In this document: positions 44,252-52,766 of the stretch, one piece after another
Position numbering within the stretch: the stretch's first letter is position 1
Layout: each line of letters opens with the position of its first letter
Assembly (NCBI RefSeq): GCF_030283205.1
Contig: NZ_JASNWF010000002.1
Location: 434,001 to 498,000, forward strand
Direction of reading: 5' to 3'
Source: Actinomadura opuntiae
GTDB taxonomy: Bacteria > Actinomycetota > Actinomycetes > Streptosporangiales > Streptosporangiaceae
DNA: 64,000 nucleotides
Notes under the pieces: model-generated
What the model was told of the DNA's origin: nothing
The model's database searches: none
The model's input: only the letters and a program-made list of their open reading frames with translations
Program-made: the position numbers and the translations under genes

Positions 44252-44907
44252 GCGCCCTATTCGTCCAGGCTGGTTGCGCGCCCGACCAGATCGCGGACGG
44301 CGCGCCCCGGCGCGGCGGCTCCGCGCTGGCCCCGGTCGCCACAGGCCCGGCCGGATCGGCCCGGCCTCCGCGGGAGGGCCCCGTCCACGTCACCGCCCGG
44401 ACCGGCAGCGAACTGATCAGGATGACCCTGTGCGCGATCCCCGCACGGTGCGTCTTCTCCGGGGAGCAGAAGCCGGCTTGGCCGTCGGACCGGGTGACGG
44501 ACGAGCACGTGGCGGTGTGCGAGGACGCCGACGACAACCGGGCAGCGGACCGCTGGACGTCCATTGCCGACGTCCTCGTCCAGAGCGCTGGCGGACCCCG
44601 CACTCACGTCCGCTCGCGCAGAGCCGCGCTGGTCACGTGCACCACCGATCTGCAAGCGCGCACGTGCGCCATCGTCTCCCGGGACGGGGAGAACGCATGT
44701 TTCACCGCCTGTGACACCGTCGCCGGCACCGGGGCTGCTGACACGCTCACCACCATGGCTTGGGCCGCTTCGTTCGTCCACTGCCTGCTCGTACGGGGGC
44801 ACACGCTGACCGAGTTGAGAGCGGCCCGGCTGGTGATCCGGGATTCGGGCCGCGGAGACGGGTGCGTCGTGCTGATCCCTTGCGCGCCTCTCACCGATCA
44901 GGCGTGA
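44248..44907 (+). CDS. Conserved partner of the GT-B-like protein, unknown function
   Basis: 219 residues from a TTG that overlaps the upstream stop (TTGA), so it is translationally coupled. It has no signal peptide; visible features are CAIPARCVFSGEQ, a region rich in Cys (RTCAIVSRDGENACFTACDT) and a C-terminal LRAARLVIRDSGRGDGCVVLIPC. The cysteines suggest metal or disulfide binding. No family is recognised. Its 3' end overlaps the convergent STAND gene by 17 bp. Confidence 0.7.
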   Translation: MSALFVQAGCAPDQIADGAPRRGGSALAPVATGPAGSARPPREGPVHVTARTGSELIRMTLCAIPARCVFSGEQKPAWPSDRVTDEHVAVCEDADDNRAADRWTSIADVLVQSAGGPRTHVRSRRAALVTCTTDLQARTCAIVSRDGENACFTACDTVAGTGAADTLTTMAWAASFVHCLLVRGHTLTELRAARLVIRDSGRGDGCVVLIPCAPLTDQA

Positions 44908-47101
44908 TCCGTGATCCCTCCGCGCCGCCATCGCCGGGCCCGAGCTCGTTCAGGAGGCCGAGTGCCTCCGCGGCCTGCGGGGCTCCCAGTGCCTCGAAGA
45001 CGGCATGGGCCTGCTCCAGATGCGCCCGTTCGGTGTCGGTGTCCCCGTCGTGTCGCGCCAGCCCGGCCAGTGCGAGGTGGGCGTTGCCCTGCTCGTGCCG
45101 GGCGCCGGCGCGGGTAGCGGCTTCCAACGCGGCGTCCAGGCTGTCCCGCGCTTCGCCCGGGCGGCCGTCCGCCGTCAGGGCGGCGCTGATTGCGAGGAGT
45201 ATCCGGGCACGGTTGTAGTCGTCGCTCTGACCGTCGAAATAGGCGAGCGCGCGCGAGAGATGGTCGATCGCCTTGGTGGTCTGGCCGTCCCTGGCCAGGG
45301 CTTCGCCCAGGCGGCGCGTCATCATCGCGACGCCGCGCTCGATCCCGATCTCCTGTTGTATCTGCCGGGCCCGGTCGAACGCGTCGATGGCACCGGCGAC
45401 GTCGTCCGAGCCGAGCCGGGCGACGCCGAGACACTCCAGTGCGGCCGCTTCACCGCGTGCGTGTTCCGTTCCGCGTTCGAGCTCCAGTGCGCGGTCGGCG
45501 AGGTCGGCGGCGGCACGGAAGTCGCGCAGATTGAGGTGGGCGGAGGCCAGTGCCTCCAGCATGCGCGCCTCCGCGCGCCGGTCGCCCATTGCGGCCGCCG
45601 ACGCGGCGCCGGTCTCGTGCGTCCGGATCCAGTACGCGTAGTGCTTGCGGAAGGTGAACAGCCCCCACAACGCCTCGCACAACTCCCAGGCGCCGCGGTG
45701 CAGGCCGAGGTCGTGCGCGGTCGAGACCAGGTCGGCGAGGTCGGGCAGTTCCCTCTCCAGCCAGGCGAGGGCGTCGGCGATGCCGGTGAACGAGGCCGCG
45801 GGTGCGGCCGCGTAGTGGCGGCCGAGGTGCCAGCGGCCAGGGATGACCATGCGGTCGGCGGCTGCGGCGATGCCCACCCGGCTTTCCAGCAACCGCTCGA
45901 ATGCCCGCACGCGGTCGTCCTCGTGTTCTTCCTCGATCGCCCTGTCACGGGCGTGTAGCCGCGCGAGGTCGTGGAATCGGTAACGGCCGTCCGGTTCCTC
46001 CTCCACCAGGTTGGCGTCCACCAGCGCCTCCAGTGGCTCGGCCGCCTGCTCGGCAGACGCGGCGACGACGGCCGCGGCGTCGGTCAGGGCGAAGCGCGCG
46101 CCCGGATGGACGCTGAGCAACCGGTACAACCGTGCGGCCTCCGCCGGCAGGTCGCGGTAGGTGACGTCGAAGACCGAGCGCACCGAGATCTCTCCTTCGT
46201 CCCCGTGGCCGAGTGAAGCGAGCCGGCGGCGCTCGTCGGCCAGTTCGGCCACGACGCGCGAGATCGGCCAGTTCTCCCGGATGGCGAGCCGGGCCGCGGA
46301 CGTGCACAACGCCAGCGGCAGGCGCCCGCACAGCGCCGCGAGGGAGCGGGCGGCCGTGGGCTCCGCGCGGGTGCGACCGGCGCCCAGCATCCCGTCCAGC
46401 AGCTGGACGGCGCCGTCCTCGTCCAGGGGGCCGAGCGGCAGGAAGGACGCGCCGTCCAGGGCCAGGGCAGGGAGCCGCCGGCGCGAGGTGACCAGCACCA
46501 GGGCCGGGCCGTGGCCCGGGAAGAGCGGGCGGACCTGTGCCGCCGAGGCGGCGCCGTCCAGCATGATGATCAGTCGGCGCCCTGCCGTGATCGAGCGGAA
46601 CAGCGCCGCCTGCTCGCCGAGACCGCTGGGCACCGCGTCGGACGGCACTCCCAAAGCCTGCAGGAAATGCCCCAATGGCTCGTCGGGCGGCACCGGAAGC
46701 GCGCCGGAGAAACCCCGCAGATTCGTATATAGCTGCCCATCGGGGAAGTGTTCTCTAATGCGGTTCAACCAGGCCAATCCCAGTGAGGTCTTTCCGACGC
46801 CGCCGACCCCGCTGATCAGCACGGTGGCGGGTTCGCCGGTTCCGGTGACCGCGTCGCTCACCTGGATGAGCCACTCCATCTCGGTCGTCCGGTCGGCGAA
46901 ATACGGGCGCGGCGGCAGGAGTTGCGCGGGCACGGGACGCGACCAGCCCTCGGAGGCCGCATGGTGCACATGGAAGCCGCCCCGCACCGTCCCCACCTGC
47001 ACGAAGGAACCGGCGACACTTCCAGACATTTCATTTTTTGCCCCCTGGCCCTCGGATCCATCTGCCTGGGAAACCTCGTGCCGCTCACCGTGATCCCTCA
47101 C
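44891..47101 (-). CDS. STAND NTPase (NB-ARC) with TPR sensor
   Basis: 736 residues from a GTG (an ATG 24 codons in is an alternative). The short N-terminal motif NEMSGSVAGSFVQVG-type (about 23-45) recurs in actinobacterial STAND proteins and may couple to partners. The NB-ARC domain follows with P-loop GVGGVGKT (about 98-105), IIMLDGA and LVLVTSRRR. TPR helices (ALELERGTEHARGEAAALECLGVARL and others) fill about 500-720. It has no DNA-binding domain, unlike the SARP protein nearby, so it is a signalling or effector-controlling NTPase. It converges on, and overlaps, the GT-B partner gene. Confidence 0.92.
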   Translation of the reverse strand: MRDHGERHEVSQADGSEGQGAKNEMSGSVAGSFVQVGTVRGGFHVHHAASEGWSRPVPAQLLPPRPYFADRTTEMEWLIQVSDAVTGTGEPATVLISGVGGVGKTSLGLAWLNRIREHFPDGQLYTNLRGFSGALPVPPDEPLGHFLQALGVPSDAVPSGLGEQAALFRSITAGRRLIIMLDGAASAAQVRPLFPGHGPALVLVTSRRRLPALALDGASFLPLGPLDEDGAVQLLDGMLGAGRTRAEPTAARSLAALCGRLPLALCTSAARLAIRENWPISRVVAELADERRRLASLGHGDEGEISVRSVFDVTYRDLPAEAARLYRLLSVHPGARFALTDAAAVVAASAEQAAEPLEALVDANLVEEEPDGRYRFHDLARLHARDRAIEEEHEDDRVRAFERLLESRVGIAAAADRMVIPGRWHLGRHYAAAPAASFTGIADALAWLERELPDLADLVSTAHDLGLHRGAWELCEALWGLFTFRKHYAYWIRTHETGAASAAAMGDRRAEARMLEALASAHLNLRDFRAAADLADRALELERGTEHARGEAAALECLGVARLGSDDVAGAIDAFDRARQIQQEIGIERGVAMMTRRLGEALARDGQTTKAIDHLSRALAYFDGQSDDYNRARILLAISAALTADGRPGEARDSLDAALEAATRAGARHEQGNAHLALAGLARHDGDTDTERAHLEQAHAVFEALGAPQAAEALGLLNELGPGDGGAEGSRITPDR

Positions 47102-47400
47102 GAGCCGCTCACTCCACGAAAACCGGGATTCGATCTCCGTGACATTATCCTGGACCTACGGCCCAGCCTCACCGAAGATATTCGTATACACATCCCTATC
47201 CTCGGTCGAGAAGCGAATCCGAACCACTGTTCGGTATCGAATCCAGGGCCCGGCCGTCGAAATGGAGCCAACAGCGGACCAACGGAGACAGCGTCGAGGC
47301 CGCGGCCCTACCGGGACCGAACCGCTCGTGGCAGGTCGTGGCGGAGTGCGGGCCGGCACGAGCACGCCTTTACCTGTTGGCCGGACCGTTGCGCTGGGGA
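47102..47400. other. Intergenic, promoter of the STAND gene
   Basis: Less GC-rich near 47150-47260, consistent with the promoter of the minus-strand STAND gene. The remainder holds no recognisable gene. Confidence 0.4.
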
Positions 47401-47423
47401 CCGCGCCGCTTGGAGCGGCGCGG
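47401..47423 (-). terminator. Hairpin ending the CHAT operon
   Basis: CCGCGCCGCT-TGG-AGCGGCGCGG is a perfect 10-bp stem with a 3-nt loop, 29 nt past the stop of the last gene of the TPR/CHAT operon. Confidence 0.7.
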
Positions 47424-47452
47424 GCGGTGTTGCGGCGGGGTGCTCTGGCGGG

Positions 47453-47944
47453 TCATGGGTTCAGGAAGCGCGTGATGATGTCCACGACGCGTCCCATGCC
47501 CTGGGTGCCCCGGATGTCCAGGTCGATCTGGAGGTCGTCTCCGTCCTCCTTCCTCGTGCGGCGAAAGCTGAACCGGGGGCGCAGGATCGCGGCCGACGTC
47601 GCTATCGCCAGGACGCTCAGGGCGGTGTCGTGGTCGATCGGCAGGGTCCGCTCGGACTCGGCCCTGGCGATGGCGGCGTCGACGGCGGGGCGGGTCTCCG
47701 GGACGGCCTCCGCCAGCGCCGCGATCAGGGCGCGGACGTCCCCGTCTTCGGCCGCGGCGGGCGGGGGCCCGGCGGCGGCTGCCAGCTCGCCGAGGAACTC
47801 GCGATCGGCGCTGACGCGGGCGTCGATCTCGTCCTGGGTGACCGCCGGGACCTCGCTGTCGTCGAACTGGCTGAACAGATGCTGCAACACCTGCGCCACC
47901 TGCGCGTCGGTGAGCGAGGCGAGGACGGTCTCGAGCTCGGGCAT
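47453..47944 (-). CDS. Small protein encoded with the CHAT protease
   Basis: 163 residues from the ATG at 47944, 2 bp after the CHAT stop. The N-terminal half is helical and acidic (LASLTDAQVAQVLQHLFSQFDDSEVP, about 8-34). A Pro/Ala-rich stretch near 58-66 follows, then a helix (ALIAALAEAVPETRPAVDAAIARAESE), a short hydrophobic SVLAIATSAAIL segment and a basic tail (RFSFRRTRKEDGDDLQ ... VVDIITRFLNP). No known family was recognised. Its position as the last gene of the operon suggests a substrate, effector or adaptor of the protease. Confidence 0.8.
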   Translation of the reverse strand: MPELETVLASLTDAQVAQVLQHLFSQFDDSEVPAVTQDEIDARVSADREFLGELAAAAGPPPAAAEDGDVRALIAALAEAVPETRPAVDAAIARAESERTLPIDHDTALSVLAIATSAAILRPRFSFRRTRKEDGDDLQIDLDIRGTQGMGRVVDIITRFLNP

Positions 47945-47946
47945 GG

Positions 47947-50900
47947 TCAGACCCCCGTCAGTTTGAACGCGGCCCAGTGGTAGGGATGCCGCCAGGCGTC
48001 GCCGGACTGGTACACCGAGCGCTGCGCTTCGGTGAAGGCGCGCGCCTTGGTGACGCCGCCCCTCAGATACGACTCGTAGAAGCGGGCGATCAGTTCCGTC
48101 GACGAGCGCAGGTCGACGTCCCACATCGGGGCGAGGACGCTGTCGGCGCCCGCGAGCAGGGCGGCCCGCGCGGGCCCCCACTGGTCGTCGCCGGCGGAGA
48201 CGACGACGCGTCCGAGCGAGCACGCCTGGAAGGTGACGTGGGCGGCGGCCATCGCGCCGCCGAGCAGGTCGCGCCCGGACAGCCGGCCGTCGTCGGTCCG
48301 GGTCCGGGAGAGGGCCAGGCCGGAGTCCATCGCCTCGGCGTTGTCGCGGTACCAGCCGTGCGCCAGGACGTGGACGAGGTCGGTCTTCGCGAGGACGGAC
48401 ATCACCTCGTCCGGTGTGGCGTCGCGCGCGGACGGCTCGTCCACGCGGACGCCGGAGCCGCGCAGCGCCGCGGTGATCCGCTCCCGGCAGCCGGCGAACT
48501 GCTCCGCCTCGGCGGCCCGCGCCGGGACGGCGGCGACCGCGGCGGCGGTGACGGCGGACGGACGCTCCGCGGCGCGGCGCAGCAGGTCCTCGGCGACGCC
48601 GATGCTGGGCACGTAGGTCAGGGCCGGGTTGCGGCCGGTCTCCCACAGCTCGGGCAGCAGCAGGGCGTGGACGGGGATGTTGTGCCAGGCCGCATGCGGA
48701 GCGATCATGATGAGCGGCGCGTCCCGGACGACCGGAACCAGTTCCTGCAGCCACGACCCGAGGTCCCGGACGGGGGCGTAGAACCGGTCGTCCATGTCGA
48801 ACGGGCGGTCGGGGTCGATGCGGCCGTGCAGGCCCGTGCCGGAGAACGCCGCCTGCAGGGACATCGCCGCGCGGGTGAGGCCGTCCAGCGTCACATCGAT
48901 CTGGAGGCTGGCGGTGCGGCCGGGCGTCAGGCAGACCACGTAGCTGACGTCGCGGGCGGCGTAGAAGGACAGCAGTGCGGTCCCCTCGGGGAGCCGGGAG
49001 CGCAGCGCGGTCAGGTCGAAGTCGGGGAACGCCTCGGCGAACACGCGCAGGTCCTGGGGGCCGGTCGGGTCGGCCGCCTCGGGCGGGAGGAGGAGCTCGG
49101 GGTCGAGACGGCGCCGGGCGGGGTGGCCGGCGGTGACCTCGTCCTCCACGGTGGGGAGGTCGACCGTCCAGGTCAGGCGTTCGTCCAGGCCCTCGTCCGC
49201 GCCGCGGACCGGCGAGTAGACCAGGCCGCCGTCGGGTTCGGTGCGCAGCCCGCGGCCGAGGTCGCGGCGGAACCAGCGGCCCTTGGCGCTCTCGGTGACG
49301 AGGAGGCGGATCCGGCCGTTGAGACGGGTGTCGGGCGTGTCCCCCTCCTGCAGGATCATCAGCACGCACAGGAAGTGCAGCCGTGCCAGGGCGTCGATGG
49401 CGAGCCAGCCGGTGTGCCTCTCGCCGGGGCGCGGCTGCCGGATCCGCTGCCGGTCGGCCGCCAGCTGGATCCGGTGGGCGAGGAGCGCGTGGGCGAACGC
49501 CTCGTGGTTCATGCCCTGCCCGGCGAGCTGGTCGGAGCGCAGGACGAGGTACACGCAGGCGCGGTCCCCTCCCAGCCCTTCGCTCTCGGGCCCGGTGAGC
49601 GCCTCGGCGTAGCGGCCCTCCCAGGCGGGGTCCTGGTCGGCGAGCTTGCAGAGCGCCATGAGCCGGAACACCACCGCGCTCTGCCGCAGCGGCTCGTGCT
49701 CGTGCAGGGCCGGGTCGGCGAGCAGCCCGGCGAGGCCGTCCGCCGCGGCCTCGTGCTCGCCCGCCAGGTCGCGCAGCCGCCAGCGGTAGACGGCGACGGC
49801 GAGCCGGGCCCAGCCGCTGTCCTCGGCGGGTTCCGCGGCGACGAGCTCCGCGGCGCGGTCGAGGTGGCGGGCCGCCCTGCGCAGCAGCCCGGCCATCCCG
49901 GGTTCGAGGTCCCGCCGGAACAGCCCTTCCGGCTCGTGGTCGCCCATGAGCCGGACGGTCGTGGTCACGACGTCGAGGTTCAGGTCGCGTTCGAGGAAGG
50001 GGACGCCGTAGGGCGCGTCGACGGCGAGGGCCTGCTCGTAGTGCAGCAGCGACTCGGCCCGCTGGGTGAGGGACTCGCAGGCCATGGCCGCCAGCCTCAG
50101 CATGTGGCGTCTCATGTCGTGCTCGGCGAACCGCTCGGCGAGTGACGCCGCGCTGGTCGCGACCCATTCGGCGAGGTCCGGATGGTCGTGGTAGAGCGCG
50201 TACCCGACGACCACCGCACCGCCGAGCGTGTCCCGAGCGTCTTCGGCGGTGTCCGGACGGGCCATCCGGGCGTGGAGGGCGAACTGGCGGAACGCCTCCT
50301 CCAGCCGGTCGTCCCGCGCGAAATGGACGGCGCCGCGCAGGTACTCGGCGGCGTACATGCGCTGCCGGGCGTCCCAGGTCGCCGCCAACGTCTCGACGAC
50401 GAAGTCGCTCGGCGGCCACGCGTCCAGGGTGGCGGAACTCCAGGGCTCGTCGTCGTCGCGGCGGTATTGGACGGTGTGCCCGCCGTCGCCGTCCGGGCCG
50501 AGCCAGCGGTACGTCAGGCCGGCGTGCCGGTGCATGGTCGTGGCGGTCAGCACGGAGCGGCCGAGTTCGGCGGGCGTCAGGTCGGCGGGAGAGGACGCCG
50601 ACGCGAGCGGCTCCGGCACGAACGTCCAGGAGACGGGCGGCACGGGATGCTCGATGAGCCAGCTCAGGCCGCCCGCGGACGCGGGCGTGGCCATCACGTC
50701 GTGGAAGAGGCGGCGCAGCGCGCCCGGGTCGTCGTCCGTCACCGCCCAGTGGCTGCGGTCCCCGGTGACCAGCGTGAACCGCCGCGACCGCCCGGCGAGC
50801 CGTCCCGAGACGACGAACGCGACCGCCGGGGTCCACGGCACCCGGTACGGGCCGCGCACCGTCACGGGCTCCCCGGTGTCGGCGAGGGCGTTCCCGGCGA

Positions 50901-51261
50901 GCACCCGCGGATCCGGCGGATCGGGCAGGAGGTACGGCAGCGACCGGTACTGCCCTTCGTCGTCGGCCTGTTCGAGGAGGACGAGCGCTTCACCGTCCGT
51001 CGTGCCGGACGTCGTGCCGGACCGCCTGGAGCCCTTCCCGGCGTCCTCACCCCACAGGCCGGCGAAGAGGTCGGCGAGGATGTCCTCCGGCATCGTCGTG
51101 TACGGCACGCTGCGCCCGGGAGACGCGATCACCACGAGGTGATGGGTGCGGCCCCGGCGCCGCGCCGTGAACACGACCGCCTCCCGGTCGTCCTCCGCGC
51201 GCACAGTGAGGACCTGGCGGGCGTGCTGGAACGGCCGTGCGCTCCTACGGAAGATCGGCAT
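47947..51261 (-). CDS. TPR-CHAT caspase-like protease
   Basis: 1104 residues. The first 300 have a beta-rich domain of unknown type (SPGRSVPYTTMPEDILADLFAGLWG; RYRWLG-like repeats). Helical TPR-like sequence spans about 310-700. A CHAT domain spans about 740-1104, with LIMIAPHAAWHNIPVHAL, then the catalytic pair: His at about 968 (LVHVLAHGWY) and Cys at about 1014 (VTFQACSLG). The C-terminal FKLTGV end is typical. No signal peptide. CHAT proteases act in programmed cell death and anti-phage defence; here a TPR protein overlaps its start by 17 bp and a small protein follows, so one operon-encoded machine is likely. Confidence 0.92.
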   Translation of the reverse strand: MPIFRRSARPFQHARQVLTVRAEDDREAVVFTARRRGRTHHLVVIASPGRSVPYTTMPEDILADLFAGLWGEDAGKGSRRSGTTSGTTDGEALVLLEQADDEGQYRSLPYLLPDPPDPRVLAGNALADTGEPVTVRGPYRVPWTPAVAFVVSGRLAGRSRRFTLVTGDRSHWAVTDDDPGALRRLFHDVMATPASAGGLSWLIEHPVPPVSWTFVPEPLASASSPADLTPAELGRSVLTATTMHRHAGLTYRWLGPDGDGGHTVQYRRDDDEPWSSATLDAWPPSDFVVETLAATWDARQRMYAAEYLRGAVHFARDDRLEEAFRQFALHARMARPDTAEDARDTLGGAVVVGYALYHDHPDLAEWVATSAASLAERFAEHDMRRHMLRLAAMACESLTQRAESLLHYEQALAVDAPYGVPFLERDLNLDVVTTTVRLMGDHEPEGLFRRDLEPGMAGLLRRAARHLDRAAELVAAEPAEDSGWARLAVAVYRWRLRDLAGEHEAAADGLAGLLADPALHEHEPLRQSAVVFRLMALCKLADQDPAWEGRYAEALTGPESEGLGGDRACVYLVLRSDQLAGQGMNHEAFAHALLAHRIQLAADRQRIRQPRPGERHTGWLAIDALARLHFLCVLMILQEGDTPDTRLNGRIRLLVTESAKGRWFRRDLGRGLRTEPDGGLVYSPVRGADEGLDERLTWTVDLPTVEDEVTAGHPARRRLDPELLLPPEAADPTGPQDLRVFAEAFPDFDLTALRSRLPEGTALLSFYAARDVSYVVCLTPGRTASLQIDVTLDGLTRAAMSLQAAFSGTGLHGRIDPDRPFDMDDRFYAPVRDLGSWLQELVPVVRDAPLIMIAPHAAWHNIPVHALLLPELWETGRNPALTYVPSIGVAEDLLRRAAERPSAVTAAAVAAVPARAAEAEQFAGCRERITAALRGSGVRVDEPSARDATPDEVMSVLAKTDLVHVLAHGWYRDNAEAMDSGLALSRTRTDDGRLSGRDLLGGAMAAAHVTFQACSLGRVVVSAGDDQWGPARAALLAGADSVLAPMWDVDLRSSTELIARFYESYLRGGVTKARAFTEAQRSVYQSGDAWRHPYHWAAFKLTGV

Positions 51262-52318
51262 GGCGCCCCTCGGCCCGGTCCAGGGCGGCCCGCATCGTGT
51301 CGAGACCGGGAGCGCCGAATCGGGCGGACGCGATGGCGGCCCGCCCGATCCGCAGGGCCTCGTCCAAGTCGCCGCGCGCCCCGTGGACCCTGTGCCGGTC
51401 GGTCAGGAGGCTCACCAGCAGGACCGTGTGGTGGAGCACCATCCGGTCGTCGGGGCCGGTGAGTTCGACCGCCTCCCTTGAGGCGAGCACGGCCTCCTCG
51501 AAGAGATCCACGTCGTCGGTCGCGTCGGCCAGCGAGCCCAGCGAGAGCGACAGGTTGTGTAGGCACCCCGCCAGCGACGGATCGGACGGGCGCGCCGCGT
51601 CCGCAGCGGCCCGGTTCGCGGCCACCGCCCGGTCGAGGTCGGCGCGCTCGCCGGCCACCGTGTACCGCCGCCACGAGATCAGCCCGAGCCGCGACAGCGG
51701 CACCGGGCCGCGCGACTCCTCCGCGGCCTCGGCGGCCACGGCCACGGCCCGGTCGAGGTGCTCCCGCGCCTCCTCGCGCTCGTACCGCAGGTCGAGGGCG
51801 ACGGCCAGCTCCGACGCCAGCAGCGGACGCACGGGATGGCCCCGCGGCAGCATGACCATCGCCGCGTCCGCGATGAGCGCGGCGGTCTCGGCGTGCTCGC
51901 TTCCGGAGGCGAGCACGGCGGTCACGCCGTCGAGCAGCTCGTCCGGAGCCTGCTCGACGAGGCTCGACCGGGTGAAGTCGTCCCCGACCTCCCGCAGCGT
52001 GCGCCAGAGCGGCTGCGGGACCGCCGCGCGGTCGGCCGCGTACACCGGCGCCAGCAAGGCCAGCACGGCGACGAAGTCGGGGTTGTCGGTGCCGCGGCCC
52101 CGGCCGGCCACGCTCAGGTACCGCTTCCAGAACAGCCGTCCCGCCGCCGCCAGCCCCAGCAGCGCGTCGCCGGGATGCTCGCGCGCGTACTCCACCAGCT
52201 CGGCCGCGTCGCGGACGGCCTCGTCGTCGAACAGCGTCGCGGCGTCCCCGGACCGCTCGACGGCCGCCAGCCGCGTGCGGACGTTCGACAGGGCGACATC
52301 GCGCCGAATCCGGTCCAC
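51245..52318 (-). CDS. TPR-repeat protein, first gene of the CHAT operon
   Basis: 357 residues from a GTG with GAGG 5-8 nt upstream. It is helical throughout. After VRTRLAAVERSGDAATLFDDEAVRDAAELVEYAREHPGDALLGLAAAGRLFWKRYL, the C-terminal two thirds contain TPR-like pairs (LLASELAVALDLRYEREEAREHLDRAVAVAAEAA; AGCLHNLSLSLGSLADATDDVDLFEEAV). There is no enzyme motif. It overlaps the CHAT gene by 17 bp, so the two are coupled. It probably senses a ligand or scaffolds the protease. The gene starts about 240 bp from tRNA-Leu on the same strand. Confidence 0.88.
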   Translation of the reverse strand: MDRIRRDVALSNVRTRLAAVERSGDAATLFDDEAVRDAAELVEYAREHPGDALLGLAAAGRLFWKRYLSVAGRGRGTDNPDFVAVLALLAPVYAADRAAVPQPLWRTLREVGDDFTRSSLVEQAPDELLDGVTAVLASGSEHAETAALIADAAMVMLPRGHPVRPLLASELAVALDLRYEREEAREHLDRAVAVAAEAAEESRGPVPLSRLGLISWRRYTVAGERADLDRAVAANRAAADAARPSDPSLAGCLHNLSLSLGSLADATDDVDLFEEAVLASREAVELTGPDDRMVLHHTVLLVSLLTDRHRVHGARGDLDEALRIGRAAIASARFGAPGLDTMRAALDRAEGRHADLP

Positions 52319-52508
52319 GCAGACCTCACCGTCGCCGTTGGGGCGTCAGCCGAGTATGTTTCGCGCCGCGCGCCCGCGACAAGGCGAGAAAACAGGAATG
52401 GCCTGGTCAGGCCAACTGGCCCGGCGAGCACCGCACCGGACCCCAACGCGAGCCGACCCACGACGGCCCGCGGGCCGAAGCCAAGGCGGGCGCCATCAGA
52501 GACACGAA

Positions 52509-52539
52509 GTGGAGGCCCGGATGATCCCGGAGCCTCCAC
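52509..52539 (-). terminator. Hairpin after tRNA-Leu
   Basis: GTGGAGGC pairs with GCCTCCAC (8 bp), with an inner CCGG/CCGG, 17 nt past the tRNA 3' end on the minus strand. Confidence 0.6.
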
Positions 52540-52555
52540 ATGTGCGATCGGTCTG

Positions 52556-52641
52556 TGTCCGAGGGGGGACTTGAACCCCCATGCCCCGTGAAGGGCACTA
52601 GCACCTCAAGCTAGCGCGTCTGCCTATTCCGCCACCCGGAC
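52556..52641 (-). tRNA. tRNA-Leu (anticodon GAG)
   Basis: 86 nt. Acceptor arms GTCCGGG and CTCGGAC pair (one G-T). The anticodon stem CTAGC/GCTAG encloses TTGAGGT, giving anticodon GAG. A long variable arm (TGCCCTTCACGGGGCA) makes it class II, and the T arm holds GGTTCAAGTCC. CCA is not encoded. It borders the accessory region on its 3' side, where integrative elements usually insert. Confidence 0.95.
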
Positions 52642-52766
52642 CGGTGTCGCCGGCCGCAGCGCGGCTGCGGCGGGCTTCACCATACCAAAGGAGCCGAGTC
52701 GCGGCGAAGTCGATCGAGCGGGCACGATGGTGGGGTACCAGGACGGCGAGCGCGAAGGTGATCACT

